A stretch of DNA of 64,000 nucleotides from Talinum fruticosum (lineage: Eukaryota; Streptophyta; Magnoliopsida; Caryophyllales; Talinaceae): the NCBI GenBank assembly GCA_021018815.1, contig JAITYX010000049.1, forward strand, positions 2,790,001-2,854,000, written 5' to 3'. Of this stretch, positions 1 to 11,545 are shown piece after piece. Below the pieces are notes generated by a model. It saw nothing but the letters and a program-made list of their open reading frames with translations, made no database searches and was not told the DNA's origin. Numbering within the stretch: position 1 is the first letter of the stretch; every line of letters starts with the position of its first letter. The position numbers and the translations under genes were made by a program.

Positions 1-261
1 ACGATTCTTATTCTTTAAATAGCAACTATTCTCCTTCTCCTCGTTACTCGTACATTTCATCTCTCTCTCATACACAAAACTTCTCGCGAAATCTTTCTAC
101 GTCTACGAGTGCTCTCTGGTCCTCTTCAAGCGACGTAAAGATCATCCGAAGTAAGTTCGTCGGCTCTCAATCTCTTTCTTCTACTCTTTTCTTCCATTCT
201 CGTCGACTCACTTTCTTCTTCTCTTCCTCAAAAGTTTCATCTTTCTTTCTTCATTCTCAAA

Positions 262-1510
262 ATTCCTAAGAGAGGTAATCATCTCGACTTTTAGGGCTCT
301 TCCTCCAAAAGCCTCACACCAAAAACCCGTAAAGCTCAACCCCTCTAAGCCCATTGTCACCCGACGATCTCGCGCTGGACGACAAGTTCTTTCCAACCAC
401 CAAATTTTCTTGGTTGGCCCACATCCAAACAACCGGAGTGTATAACTTTCTTTGTTTCAGTGAGTTTATTTACCCCGAACTTGTTTCGAGTTCTACACTC
501 ACCTCAATCACTCTGAAGGTGTTCTAACCTCCGAGGTCCGAACATCACTTGTTCGAATAAACACCTCTCTCCTCCACCGCTTGTTCAAGGTCTCCTGTCT
601 CTTCTTGAACAGCAACCCCATTCCTTTCACTCGAAGTCGCCGACGAATTCTTTGATAAATACGCTAAAGAGTTTCTCGAGTCACGGAAAAATTTTTCGGT
701 GACTCGGTTGAAGTCAAAAGCACGCCTTACGTGCTTTCCGCTCATGAGAACCTTTTTCTCTCAGCATTCCAGCAAGGAGAACCCCAACTTCAAGCATCTC
801 AAATCCCTTTTGACATTCTTGAGGGCTACGAAGTAGACCTCTTCCCCTCAATAATTGAGCGGATGGCAGCTGTGCCAGCTCAACTCCAAAATAAGAAAAA
901 CACCCATCTTCCCTTCGGTGCTCTTCTCACCCTTGTGTTCAAACAATTCAAGGTTCCTCTCCCCTCGGACCCCAATGCTGCGTCCGAGGCTGCCGTTGTT
1001 GTCGACAAGAAGGAACTCCGAGGGTACGGATACCAGGAAACACAACATGGTGTATGGGTGCACAACTCGAGCCGAGGCCTCCTTCTCCGCCTCGGACTCG
1101 GGAATCAACCCCTCTCTCTCTCCTGCCCCACCTGTTGGTGCTTCCACCTCGGTACCTCAAAATCTCTCTCTACTATTTTCTCCCCGTTTTCTTGGACAAA
1201 ATCAGCTCTGTGTCCTCTAAATTAAAGGACTCGCTCGGCTCTTTCAAATCTATTTATCGAGTCTTTGTTCATCCACCAAAAACCGCCCAATCCCAAATCG
1301 AGAGCGAGCAATCACTGGTCCTTGAGATGAGGGAATTGGTGAAGGAGCTGGTCGAGCTTCTCGAGAGAGAAGGTCCAAGGCGAGTCGGGATCGTGGCGAC
1401 TCGGACGCTTCTAAAGCGTCTTCGAGCCCGAGTCCGACCTCCTCGAGCAGACGAGGAAGAAGAAGAAGCCGTAGACAACGAGCGAAGACGCCGAGGAGCT
1501 CGCGGCTGAG
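262..1510 (+). pseudogene. env-like ORF of copia-A, decayed
   Basis: This matches the additional ORF of Sirevirus-type copias, whose function is unknown; it is often called env-like and is related to the 'putative plant transposon protein' family. The start is placed by alignment with the ORF at 58339, where ATG is followed by a GAGAGG-containing stretch; here the equivalent codon is ATT. A first conserved block (about 374-480) reads LDDKFFPTTKFSWLAHIQ and then a YPELV motif. A frameshift near 485 precedes EFYTHLNHSEGVLTSEV. The best conserved stretch, about 770-1000, includes ILEGYEVDLFP and LPFGALLTLVFKQFKVPL. The C-terminal part (1260-1510) is charged, with an Arg/Glu-rich run. No signal peptide or membrane segment is evident. 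Frameshifts and the lost start make it non-functional. Confidence 0.75.
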
Positions 1511-2253
1511 GCAGCTCCATCCGGGCAAGGTGTGGAACACACGGAAGAAGCGGCGGAAGCTGCCGAGGGTCGAGCCGCTTCTCAAGCTCAAATAGCAGTA
1601 CTCGGCTCGGACAGCGATCCGAGTGGGTCGAAAGACCTCGCTGCACCAGCGAGGTCAAGCCGAGCAGACCCCTCCAGCCTACCGATGTCCACAGGGAGGA
1701 AGCGCTAGATCCTCTCGTTCGGGTCGGCCACTCGGAGCTGAGCCCTTAAGCTGCGGTCCCTGTCCTCCCTCCGCCGTGCTCAAGCACATCGTCAAGATCC
1801 TACCAGCGCCGGCGTACCTCTCATCCCTCCGCTTCCACTCGGGCATCCCCTTCTCCCTCGTAGGCACCATGCACTAAGTCACAATTCCAAAGACTGCCGA
1901 TTCTTCTTCTTTCCGAGAGATTTCTACTTATTTCTTTTGTCCGGACATCAAATTTGTACTAACTGCTTGTATTCTTCCCTTTTTATTGTTGTTTTTACTT
2001 GAAAGGCAAGGGGAGAATATCGATAGAAAAACTTGTTGTCTCGTTTAGGGGAGTTTCTCCATCGGTGTAATTTTCTTTAACTTCAATGAACTAAAGCACT
2101 CTCTTTCATTTTTCCGAGTTCATTGTCTTAAGCACGCCTTTCCGAGTCTATTATTGTGTATCTATTACTCGTTCTATTGTCTCGCATACGCTTACAAAAA
2201 TAGATCGATTTCACTAACAAAGTTTACTGTCTAAGTATGGAATGCCTTTCATC
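1511..2253 (+). other. copia-A untranslated region between env-like ORF and 3' LTR
   Basis: No coding similarity was recognised. The first part (to about 1870) is GC-rich and probably the frayed end of the env-like ORF; the rest is T-rich. It ends at the polypurine tract, as expected for the 3' untranslated part of a copia element. Confidence 0.5.
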
Positions 2254-2265
2254 AAAAAGGGGAGA
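2254..2265 (+). promoter_or_regulatory. polypurine tract of copia-A
   Basis: AAAAAGGGGAGA lies one base before the LTR start TGAAG. This is the plus-strand priming site used in reverse transcription of copia elements. Confidence 0.8.
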
Positions 2266-2266
2266 T

Positions 2267-3865
2267 TGAAGACTAAGACACTCGCTCAACACTTTTCCGA
2301 GTTGTATCGAAGGAATCGGGTATAAGAATCTCTTAAGTATAGAGTTTTGATTCCAAGGCATTCTCAACATTATTAGAAACTTTTCAGAGTGATATAGTAT
2401 ATTTTCTAAGTGATATAGCATTTACATCACGTATCCTTGCTTGTCTCTGTGTGACTCGGAAAACCTATACACGTATCTTACTCAGTTTTAAGTCCCTCAT
2501 CACTTAGATATATCGCATGCTTGAATTGACTATCATTTTGCTCTAATCACACTCGAGTCCGACTTCATGTTTTAAGTCCTACTTTGTTGGAGTCAATGGT
2601 TCTAGTGTGAATCGTGCTTAGTCTATATCAAGTTATTTTACTATGATATTCCTTAGGTAACTTGATTCTTCGCTTAGACTAACTCGATGGAATTTTGAGT
2701 TTCATGGATATTAGACTCGTAAAATTCCACTCACTTTCCGACTCGGATAATTAGTTGCTTAATTATCTTATTTATTTTATTATCTCGTGTCCAATCGTGG
2801 ACCAAATTATTTTATACTTTCAGAACCAAAATTTGATTTACTTTTGTAGGTTATTCAAACGAGGATACACTTTTTGAAATACAAAAGTAACCTAGCTTCA
2901 AAACGTCAAATCACTAGCAGACATGGCTTTTCCTCTTCTCTCGTCCCAGTCCTAGAAGATTGTGTGAGGGCTGTCTGTTTCCAAATCTGAAAAGCGAAAC
3001 GCCGAGCTTAACGGTGGTTTCCACCTTATCCTTCAAGTCACCGCCAGTGGTTTTGGGACTTCCAAGAGAGTTAAACCGTTGCCCAACGTTCATATCACAA
3101 TAGATACTTTTTGAGTGACTCGGAAAGCTCTCATTCAACAGATTACAAAGGACTCTCGGTCAGCAGAAGGAGATAACGACTACTCTGCCTGGTTATCTAT
3201 AAATAGAAGCCAACTTTCAAGACTTGAAGATTGCCGAACCTCTTGTTAATACACGTACTTGAGCAAAGTCATTGTATTCATTCTCAATCTTCTACTTAAA
3301 ACTCCCACTCGTAATTCATTACCTTCCGAGTTGTAAGGTCTTATACCTAGTTACAAACACTTTCTTACTTTCCGAGTAAGGTCCATTGACTAAGTCTGTA
3401 AAGGTTAACTCAGCTTAGTTGTCCCTAGTCTGTAAAGGTTATCTCAGCTAGAAAGTACTAGATCGAGATAAGGGAATTTCGAGTCTAGGAAAACTTGTAA
3501 AGAGTTGTCTAAGGGAGCAACTTGGGTTCGATCGACTCATCGTATTTTGTGGACTCAAAATAGTGGATTTGACTTCGTGCTTGGACTAGCACAGTCCGTG
3601 GTTTTCTGCCCCAGGAGGGTTTCCACGTAATTCTCGTGTCTTTACTTTTTGAGTTCATTCTAAACTCAAACAGTCTTAAAGCTTCAACTTAATTTGCTTC
3701 ACTACTCTTTACTCGAATTTCGGAGTTCATACTTTTCGACTCGCTTTCGATTCAGAATCTATTTCTGCCTCTACTTCGGCAAAAGAGTTTAATTTTTAAC
3801 GAAAATCCTCCATCACCCTATTCACCCCCTTTAGGGTGACTCGGACTCTCCCGAGCAAACCTTCA
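2267..3865 (+). repeat. copia-A 3' LTR
   Basis: A 1599-bp LTR starting TGAAGACTAAG and ending GCAAACCTTCA, so with 5-bp inverted ends. The last 80 bases carry the motif TCACCCTATTCACCCCCTTT and then AGGGTGACTCGG, repeated at the ends of the other copia LTRs here (26760, 34890 and 38400 on the - strand, 52730). From about 2587 on it is roughly 93% like the truncated LTR at 25545-26826 by eye. Because a polypurine tract precedes it, it is a 3' LTR. Confidence 0.88.
3198..3206 (+). promoter_or_regulatory. TATA box of copia LTR
   Basis: TATAAATAG followed by AAGCC. The same motif occurs at 26159-26167 and 50057-50065 in the other + strand copia LTRs, so it is the conserved LTR promoter. Confidence 0.7.
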
Positions 3866-4240
3866 CAAAGGTTTAGACTCGGTAGGATACATGGTGACTC
3901 ATAGTCCTAGGATTTGGTCCTCCGTGTGGGGCGAGGCGGAAGAAAAGTCCAGAATCCTTGGTGCCTCTCGGTGAACCAAGCGGTTTGAACCAAGAGCACG
4001 TGCTACGAGGTAAGAGGTACCGTTTCCGTTGGCAATCAAGATTAGTTGGGCCCGCTTGGGATTCAGGTGGGAGCCTCTTACCGGAAAGATTAAACAAGGG
4101 GTAAAATAAATTTTTCCTAGGGGTCCAATGCATGAAATAAACTATGTTCAAAGGTTACCAAATTCGGGATGTCTAATGCAAGCACATTATTAAAACTCAC
4201 TACTCAAATTTTCAAGTTTCGCTCCTCTTAATAAATGATT

Positions 4241-4260
4241 TGTCCCTAGTGGAGTCGCCA
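4241..4260 (-). promoter_or_regulatory. primer-binding site of T1
   Basis: On the - strand TGGCGACTCCACTAGGGACA follows the LTR end directly. A TGGCGACTCC site next to the LTR is typical of the Tat lineage. The same site recurs at 46228-46245. Confidence 0.8.
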
Positions 4261-6221
4261 CTATAAGAACCATGACCATAGCCCGATGCGGACCAAGTTT
4301 CCTTATGAATGGTTGGCGAGTTTTAGAAAATGGAAAGATTGGTTTAGGGTTTTGAAAGATGAATTTTAGAAAGTGGGGAGTAATATCTTATTAAGATTTC
4401 CAAATTTTATCAAGTCAAGTTAAAGAGTTAAATCGGATTGAATTAATTGGCGTTTTATTAACCGTTTTGTTTTATAAATTATAGCCAGCCCGGTGTAAAG
4501 ACACTGCTTGTGGACCCAAGCCTCGGTCGTTGACCACCCGAGTGCAGGCGGTAGCCTACACTCGGCGGTCACAGTGCGGCCGAGGGCCTGGGCTGAAATA
4601 GCCAGCCTCGGCCTCTAGCCTAGCGAGCCGATCCGGATCTCCTTTTTTTACCCTATAATTAGAAAATAATCGAGATGCATTTTCAATATAAGTAAAGCAA
4701 AAAAGATCGCCAGTTAGTTTTTAAGAGAGAAAAACAAAAAAAAAAATTTCTCTCTCGATCTTAGTATGGGAAAACTAAGATCGAAAAAGGCTAAAAATTG
4801 ACTTCATCGGTCTTGGAACCAATAATCGGATTGGGGGTGAGGGTACAACACTTAAGGATAAACCCATCCATTTCGCTCGTCCGAAGAAGACCATTACTAG
4901 TGCAAGTAGTGAATTTAAATAATGCGGAAAACACAAGCATACAACAACATGGTAAGAAAAATTAAAGCAACCAAAGATAGCTAAGGAAAGCGATAAGGCT
5001 AAAATAAAAAAGTGCTAAAGAAAGTGAAAGGCAAAAAGAAATGCGAGAAATTAAAGAGATTACATCGGGCAAGGAGGAATTAAAAGTGATACATCTCGGA
5101 TCCACAATACGTGAAGCGATAAAAGCATAAAAATAAATAATTAAACTGTTGAAGATTGAATATGTGCCCTTAGGTTGTCCCACTTGCCGATCCGGATCTC
5201 GGATATGGATCTAGTGATGCGACGGTAGTTATTTGAAGGACTTTTTATTAGTATTTTGTGGAGATAGGTAGGCAAATATGTGACCAATGGAGTTTAGGGA
5301 TCAGATGTGGAGAGTATGATGGAATTCGAGGAGGAATTGGCTGAAAGGGAACCAAGAGATCGGAATACAAATGAGAGTACTCACTAGCTCTTAGGCGAGT
5401 TTCGGGAGTGCTACACTAAGGGATGAGCCACGTGAGAATGAGAGCAAAGGCTCTTTATTTATAGGGAGATGTTTAGGACAAGGGGTGACCTAGGGTTGAT
5501 GCTTTGAGCCATTCGTCCAAAAGCGAGCAATGGAACTTAGCCAAGTTAATGTGAGGATTGAACCGAATGAGAAAGGATAAAATCGAGATAAAACTCGATT
5601 CAAGGCAGCGACCATAAGGAGATTTCTAGGGTTTCATGCCCTTCCGTGCCGCTCCGGGAGTCTTCAAGTTGGAACGCAACATTTTGAGGCAAAACGATGG
5701 GTTGAGGGCGCCAGCCATAAAACTTTCCAAAAATGGAAAGTTTCCATTTTTGGTAGGTTTCCATTTTCGGCAGGATTTATTTTTGGCAGGTTTCATTTTT
5801 GTTGTGGGATGCGTTCTCCTAGTCTCGGGTGGACTATCTTGGTGCCGAACGTAACACTTTGATGCTTGTAATCATGAAATACAACGTCTAACATCGTCTT
5901 CGGATCTTTAGCTCCTTGTTTCATTGGACACAAGTAAAATACGATATTCGAGTTTGGAATTTCCGTGAACATGACACTAGACTTCGTTGTCTCTAAAGGC
6001 TTGGTCCGGTCTTGGATTGTTTGAAAGAAAAAGGGATTTTTGATCGACCCAAGGCAAAAGGCTATTTATATGGTGGTGGGGGTTGTTTATGGTTTACTAC
6101 CTTCCGTCGCACTAATTAAACACAGTTCATGATCTAAATGCTCACACAAGACTCGTGATTTCATCATCGGGCCAAAAAACAAATAAAATAGGAAAGGCGT
6201 GACAATTTTTAGGTGTCTACA
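4261..6221 (-). repeat. 5' LTR of Tat element T1
   Basis: About 1.96 kb. The - strand 5' end is TGTAGACACC (6212-6221). The 3' end by the PBS is degenerate (CTATAAGAACC in + orientation, where intact relatives have TGTAGGAACC). Confidence 0.8.
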
Positions 6222-6344
6222 GATCACGCCAATAAGACTCGACCATGATCCGAGTTTACAAGTAGGATTGGGATTTCATCACTAGGCTAAAAAATAAAAT
6301 AATAAAATAAAAGAGATAAGGGTGACATGTTTTTGGTGTCTATA
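6222..6344 (-). repeat. terminal fragment of a second Tat LTR (T0)
   Basis: It repeats the last 120 bases of T1: a CCATGATCCGAG motif, then A-rich DNA, then GGTGACATG and GGTGTCTATA in place of GGTGTCTACA. T1 therefore appears to have landed inside an older Tat LTR that had itself landed in the Tekay integrase which resumes at 6345. Confidence 0.65.
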
Positions 6345-6893
6345 AAAATGAGAGTCAATATCTATAGATTTTATTATGGGTTTACCCTTACAACATTAAG
6401 GAAAAATGTCATATGGGTGATTGTTGATAGGCTTACGAAATCTACTCATTTAGTATAGATACATGATTCTTAGAAAATCGATAAGTTAGCACAAATATAT
6501 GTTAGAGAAATTGTATGTTCTCTTAGGATACCCATGGACATAATTTCGGATAGGGATTCAAGATTTGAACCTCGGTTATTAAAATCTTTGCAAAAGGCAT
6601 TTAGAACAAAATTGTAGTTTAGTAATTCTTATCACCTTAAAACCGATGGGATAACAAAAGGTAAATTAAGGCCTTGTTTGGTTGAGCAAAACTGGAATGC
6701 AACTTAATTCCTCCGGTTTCAAGTTCCTTTTTCGATTGTTTGGTTGGTTATTTTGAAGGTTGAACTTGAAATTTACGGGTTTCAAGTTCCCCTCAAAACA
6801 AAGGAATTTGAATTCCCCCAAATAAGAGGGGAATCAATTCTCTCAGGGATCGGTTTATAATTATTAAAAAAATAAAAATTAGCCTATTTGCTA

Positions 6894-6894
<1 letters not shown>

Positions 6895-6972
<78 letters not shown>

Positions 6973-6980
6973 ATTATTGT

Positions 6981-7013
<33 letters not shown>

Positions 7014-7018
7014 GTTGT
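6895..7018. repeat. (ATT)n followed by (GTT)n microsatellite
   Basis: About 12 ATT units followed by about 29 mostly GTT units with a few interruptions. It lies inside the MITE and creates spurious low-complexity frames. Confidence 0.95.
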
Positions 7019-7298
7019 TATTATTTTGGTTATTGTAATTATTTTTGTTATTAGGTTGGGGTATTTTTTGTTATTGTTTTTATTATTTATTTATTTATTT
7101 ATTATATATAATGTTTTTTCATATTGTTTGATAGAACATTACAGTTTGCAAATAGGTTTACTAAAAATTATAAATAAAATTTGTTAATTATTAAAAAATT
7201 ATAAGATAGTTTATTGAAAAAATTAAATAAATATAAGACTCAATATCAGCAAATATGCTAACAAGCTTCAACTTTTATTGAATCAAATGATGATCATG

Positions 7299-7372
<74 letters not shown>
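7299..7372. repeat. (AAT)n microsatellite in the MITE
   Basis: About 24 AAT units without visible interruption. Confidence 0.95.
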
Positions 7373-8008
7373 TTACAATGATATAAAATAATTTAAAAAA
7401 TAAAAAAATTTTAATTTTATCCCATGATTAACAACCAAACAACAAGAACTGAACTTGATTCCATTCCTATTCTCTACCTAACACTTGTAGAGAATATTCA
7501 AGTACCATATCTAACCCCTCGGGTATCATTCCTTGATTTCATTCCATTCCAATTTTGCATACCAAACGTGGCCTAAGTGGTTGAAGATATGTTACGATCA
7601 TGTAGAGTATTTTTCCAGGGAAATGGTAGGAATACCTTCCCTTAGCAGAGTTTTCGTATGATAATAGTTACCACGCAACTATTAAAATAGCACCTTTCGA
7701 GGCATTGTATGTTAGGAGATGTAGAACTCCCCTGTATTGGAATAATCTAGATGAAACCCTAGTTTTGGGCCCAAAAATGATTCAAGAAAAGGTCTCAAAG
7801 AACAAAGTTATTCAACATAATATAAAAGTGGCCCAACATAGGCAAAAATCATATGTGGATCATAGAAGGAAACCTCTTGAATTTCAAGAAGATGATAAAG
7901 TTTTCTTTGGGTTTATCTAAGAAAAATAATCAAAAATTTAAAATCAAATGGATGTTGAGTCCTTGTTTCATTGGGCTTAATGAAATCGTGAAGAAATTTA
8001 ATCCTATT

Positions 8009-8338
8009 TGAAGGTTTAGACAAAGAGACTAAATCACCCTAAAAGGGGATGAATAGAGTGATGAAGGGAAAATGCTGAAATATAAAGTTCTTTGAAAACA
8101 AAATGAACTTAGAATGTAAAACTAAGTGTAGATTGACTCGGACAAAGATAGACAAAGATTTTACGTGAAAAACCTCCTGGGGCGAGAAAACCACGGTAAG
8201 TGCTAATCCAAACACTAAGTCAAATCCACTAATTGGCTCCACAAACACAACGAATTGACTACTGGAATTGGTACCTTAAACAATTCTAATACAAAAGTAT
8301 AGGAGAGGAAAACAAAAAGACATTAAGAGGGAGGAGGA
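8009..8338 (-). repeat. 3' LTR of copia-M, truncated
   Basis: In + orientation it starts TGAAGG, the inverse of the LTR end CCTTCA, with the TCACCCTAAAAGGGGATGAA motif. It matches the first 430 bases of the LTR at 34862. Only about 330 bp remain and no polypurine tract adjoins, so the rest of the LTR was deleted, joining it directly to env-like DNA. Confidence 0.75.
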
Positions 8339-8350
8339 TCAACATGCTTA

Positions 8351-8544
8351 GAAGAGGATGCTTGCTTTGATGTCTAAGTCTGCAACGAACTAGTTAAGGT
8401 GATCCTGCTTCTTTGATTTCGAACCTTCAACCTAAGCAAGCTGAGAAGAGGATGCTTGCTTTGACATCTGAATTCATTTGCAATGAACTAGCTTAGGTGA
8501 CCCCGCTTCTTTGATTTATAAGCCTTCGACCTAAGCTGGCTGAG
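8351..8544. repeat. tandem duplication of about 95 bp
   Basis: Two diverged copies beginning GAAGAGGATGCTTGCTTTGA (8351 and 8445). It falls in the 3' end of the env-like ORF or its untranslated tail in copia-M. Confidence 0.8.
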
Positions 8545-9167
8545 TAGGCTGTGAAGATGGAGGTGGAGATGGTTTTCCAACCCCTTCGATTCCCTAGATG
8601 CTATCTCCTGAGAGGATGATTCCTCTTCGAATAACTCTTCTTCTTTTTCTAAGGACTCGTCCTCCTCATATTCATCTTTTTCATTATCTGTTTGCTGCCT
8701 TGAAGCTTGAGGAAGGCACTAAATTATAACTTCTTTTTCTTGAGTTCTTCCTAAAGATTATCAATGACAGTCTTACTCTAATCAATTTGCTTTTAAGCCA
8801 TCACTTTCATCCGGATGAGAAGAGGAATGAAATACTTGGAAGGTTGTAAGAGTATCTCTTAACTCTTTAGCCAAGGAAGTAAAATGAGCAGCCAATTGCT
8901 CAAAGGACTAGGCAAATAATTGTGGTTGAGATACAAAAGGGCCGAGAGGAGAGAAGAAGATTACATGGAGATGGAGGACGTTGAACAATCTCCGAAAAAC
9001 AAGTCCGGATTCAAGGCTCGGTTTCCTGGTAGCTTAGACCTAGTAGCTCCTCTATGCTAATAGAGGCAGTAGGAGTCAAAAATTTGTCTTTAGGGAGCTC
9101 AAGGTTGAAATGAGCAAAAACTTGAGAGAATAGTGCTCCGAAAGGAAGATAGAGGTTCTTCGTGTCC

Positions 9168-9172
9168 ATGGG
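9168..9172. repeat. target-site duplication, left copy
   Basis: ATGGG, matched exactly by 16558-16562 on the other side of the element. Confidence 0.92.
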
Positions 9173-11331
9173 TGTTAAGTCGTATTTTATACGTATTTTT
9201 AGTAGTTATTGAGTTTATATTATATAGTTTATTTTATCTAATTTATTCTATTTTGTCTATTTATAGGTAATTATCGAATAAAGTGGGGAAGAGAAGAAAA
9301 GTCGTTAAAAGTGGATTTTTAGCTACCGACAAGCATCCAAGAAAATATATAAAGTCGGTCCATAAATATAATATGTAATAAAATATTTATTTTATGATAT
9401 TATATTTTAGGAAATCCTAATTGGAATAGAAAAGGAAACTTAGAAGAGAAGAAAGAGAAATAAACCCTAACTCTTTCACCCTATATATACTACTTATTAT
9501 CATCATGGAGAACCGGACCAAGGAAGCCAGCCACACACAATCACCACTGCTGCTTGCTGTCCACGTCCACCTGCTGCCCAGCCACCACCAGTGCTGCCGC
9601 CTACACCTGGCTGCTGCCGCCGCTGCACCACCAGCCAGCCGCTGCACCTGCCGCTGAACCTGGCTGCTGCCGCTGCTGCCCCTTGCTGTTGCTGCTGTCC
9701 GCTGCCCAGCCAGCCACCATCCATCATCATCTTCTTCATCTTCCGGGTCAAAGAAACTAATATCGGTAGTATAATTTAGTTTTGTAATTTTTATTAGAAA
9801 AGATCGAGTTTTTATTGTTAGATTAATATTAAAGATGCTAGTTTTGTTTAGTTTACATGTTTTAAATTACATTATGTGTGAGTAGTTTTTCTTATACTTG
9901 GTATAATCTATTTGAAGCCATGTTAAATTATTTATTTTGAAACAAAGTTTCGATTTTTATTGTCTTATTGATTCAATCCATGATTTTATGATAATTTGTG
10001 TTTAATGTTTATGAATTTATGTCTAATTAATTAGAGTGCACGCTACTTAGTTTTATATAAATTCATGTGATAGTTTAGAGGGTTTAAGTACGTAATTGCT
10101 TGATCTTTTAGACATAAGTATCACCCTAGTTAATCATGGATGGCTCATACCCATCTCTTTTAATTAGGAAATTATCATAGATCCTTCTTAAATCAATTTG
10201 CTAGTAGATTGGTTATTAGGTGCTAGATGATGTTTTTCTAATACTTAATGCTCTGATTTGATTAAATTCTAGTGCTAGTGCTAGGGTTATCAATATTAGT
10301 AGGGTTTATATTAGGGTTAGGCCTAAGTAAACTAATAACTAAGGAAAAACGGGGAAGATCCGCTAGTGATTGTCTTCTACGAGTTTAGCTCATGGGTAGA
10401 TCAATTTGTGTGTTAATGATAAATAATAATTTGCATGGTGGATATAGATTATACTAAGTGTTTTTATAAATTTGCTATCTTTGATAATTATTTGTTTGCT
10501 TTTTAGTTATTTTCTTTAGTTTGGCAATTTTTATTTATAAATATATAGTCTTTTATTATTAATTTCGTTACCCCCTAAAGATCAGTATTTTAGGTTAGTT
10601 TTAGTAATTTTATTTTAATTTAATTTTGAGTCATTATATATTTTAATTTTCAGATTTAATTTTCTGTTAGTTTTTATTATTTTTGAGTCAGTTTGTTAGA
10701 AATTAGTTTAAAAATAGTTTCTTTTGTTATTTTTCGTGTTTTATTTTCTTTTAGGGTTTAGATAGAGTCCTAGTTTGCTGTGATTAAATTTTAGAATTTT
10801 TGGAATTAATTTGATATTTTTTCATATTTAATTCTTGAATTTAATTACTGCAGGTTTTTAATAAAATAAATTCGTAAATTAGATTTTAAATTTTGTTTTT
10901 ATATTTTTAGGGTCTGGTTAGGTTTATAAAATTAGTATTATTATTCTGGGTAATTTTAGTATTTATTTTCGTAATTATTTTAGTGCAGAATTTTACTTAT
11001 TTAATTTTCTGTTTTAGAATTTGTTTATTTTCTGCTTTAGTTTTCTGTTTTAATTATTCTAAAAAATATACAAAAATATTTCTGGGTTATTGTAGTTTTA
11101 TTATTCTGTATAAATTATTTATTTAGTTATTAGATAATTTTCTATGAATTTTAGTTATTGATTTTAATTTATATTTTCTATTTTGTTTTTAAGAGTAGTA
11201 AATTTAATTAGATTAAAACTTGCATGTTATTATATCTTTCCTCGTGGATTCGATCCCTACTTGCCCTTGCTATATTGTTTATTATAAGTTTAAGTAGTGG
11301 TTTAATTTGTTGCTGTACGACAAGCTTAACA
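9173..11331 (+). repeat. 5' LTR of the gag-only element
   Basis: 2159 bp, TGTTAAG...CTTAACA. It has a TATA box (9482-9489) and then a GC-rich GCTGCC-repeat stretch (9540-9720) that gives Ala/Leu- or Gln-rich frames on both strands. These frames are present in both LTRs but look like repeat artefacts. The remainder is very T-rich. Confidence 0.95.
9482..9489 (+). promoter_or_regulatory. TATA box of gag-only LTR
   Basis: TATATATA, repeated at 14707-14714 in the 3' LTR. It lies about 310 bp into the LTR, ahead of the GC-rich stretch. Confidence 0.55.
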
Positions 11332-11336
11332 AATTT

Positions 11337-11354
11337 TGGCGCCGTTGCTGGGAA
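11337..11354 (+). promoter_or_regulatory. primer-binding site of the gag-only element
   Basis: TGGCGCCGTTGCTGGGAA, five bases after the LTR. It is complementary, with few mismatches, to the 3' end of plant tRNA-Asp, the primer used by Athila-type elements. Confidence 0.9.
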
Positions 11355-11545
11355 AGAAAATAATAGTTGTTAGTTTTATTTATTTTAGATTTACTACTTT
11401 TATTACTTCTTTGTAACTTTAATAGTTTGTTTTCATAGTTTTGTTTTTTTAGTTTTTTTTATTTTGAAAAGGAGTATCCATTTGACGAAGTTGAAAGCCA
11501 AGTAAGTGTTTCGATTCTGTTTCTTTAAGTTCTAAAATTATTGAG

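Larger units (their letters stand above)
1..3865 (+). mobile_element. Sirevirus-like Ty1/copia element, 3' part (copia-A)
   Basis: This is the 3' end of a + strand copia element that begins left of the window. The order is a pol-to-env spacer, an env-like pseudogene, an untranslated tail, a polypurine tract and a 3' LTR. The LTR has inverted ends TGAAG/CTTCA, shared with the other copia LTRs in this window. An extra ORF between pol and the 3' LTR is the hallmark of the Sirevirus lineage; lineage assignment is inferred from that layout. The right flank is Tat leader DNA, so copia-A inserted into the Tat element T1. Its other flank, and hence the target duplication, lies outside the window. Confidence 0.8.
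3866..6221 (-). mobile_element. Tat/Ogre-type Ty3/gypsy fragment T1: leader, PBS and 5' LTR
   Basis: Read on the - strand: an LTR (6221 down to 4261), a primer-binding site, then about 375 bp of leader cut off by copia-A at 3866. The leader resembles the one before the PBS at 46228. The LTR starts TGTAGACACC on the - strand and contains a GC-rich block near 4490-4640 and a TATA motif (5456-5464). T1 is closer to T4 (58518 on) than to the TatX LTRs, so two Tat subfamilies are present. No coding region remains in the window. Confidence 0.8.
6670..7573. mobile_element. PIF/Harbinger-like MITE in the integrase remnant
   Basis: A 904-bp insertion with terminal inverted repeats GGCCTTGTTTGGTTGAGC / GGCCACGTTTGGTATGC (second read on the - strand); imperfect similarity continues for about 30 bp. 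It is flanked by the 3-bp duplication TAA (6667-6669, 7574-7576), the preference of PIF/Harbinger elements. The integrase reading resumes after it. It contains no transposase, only AT-rich DNA and two trinucleotide arrays. Family is inferred from the TIR and TSD. Confidence 0.75.
6345..8008 (+). pseudogene. Tekay-type chromovirus integrase remnant
   Basis: Ty3/gypsy integrase inserts retroelement cDNA into chromosomes. Seen in broken frames: ISIDFIMGLPL at the start of the core, VIWVIVDRLTKSTHL (about 6408-6450), and IISDRDSRFEPRLLKSLQKA (about 6540-6600), which holds the second catalytic Asp region. A MITE then interrupts at 6670-7573. After it come the VVEDMLRSCRVFFQG block and the C-terminal stretch in an open frame at 7705-7920 (RRCRTPLYW, then QKSYVDHRRKPLEFQ). 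These are standard chromovirus integrase motifs. Several stops and the MITE disable it. It is cut off at 8008 by the copia-M LTR. No LTR or chromodomain of this element is present. Confidence 0.85.

Noticed and set aside
6888..7187. Open frame coding runs of Tyr and Cys
   Set aside because: It is the translation of the (ATT)n/(GTT)n microsatellite inside the MITE.
9417..9779. Several overlapping frames rich in Ala, Leu, Gln in the LTR, repeated at 14642-15006
   Set aside because: They arise from a GCTGCC-rich stretch on both strands of an LTR; no frame has a recognisable domain, and repetition simply follows the LTR duplication.
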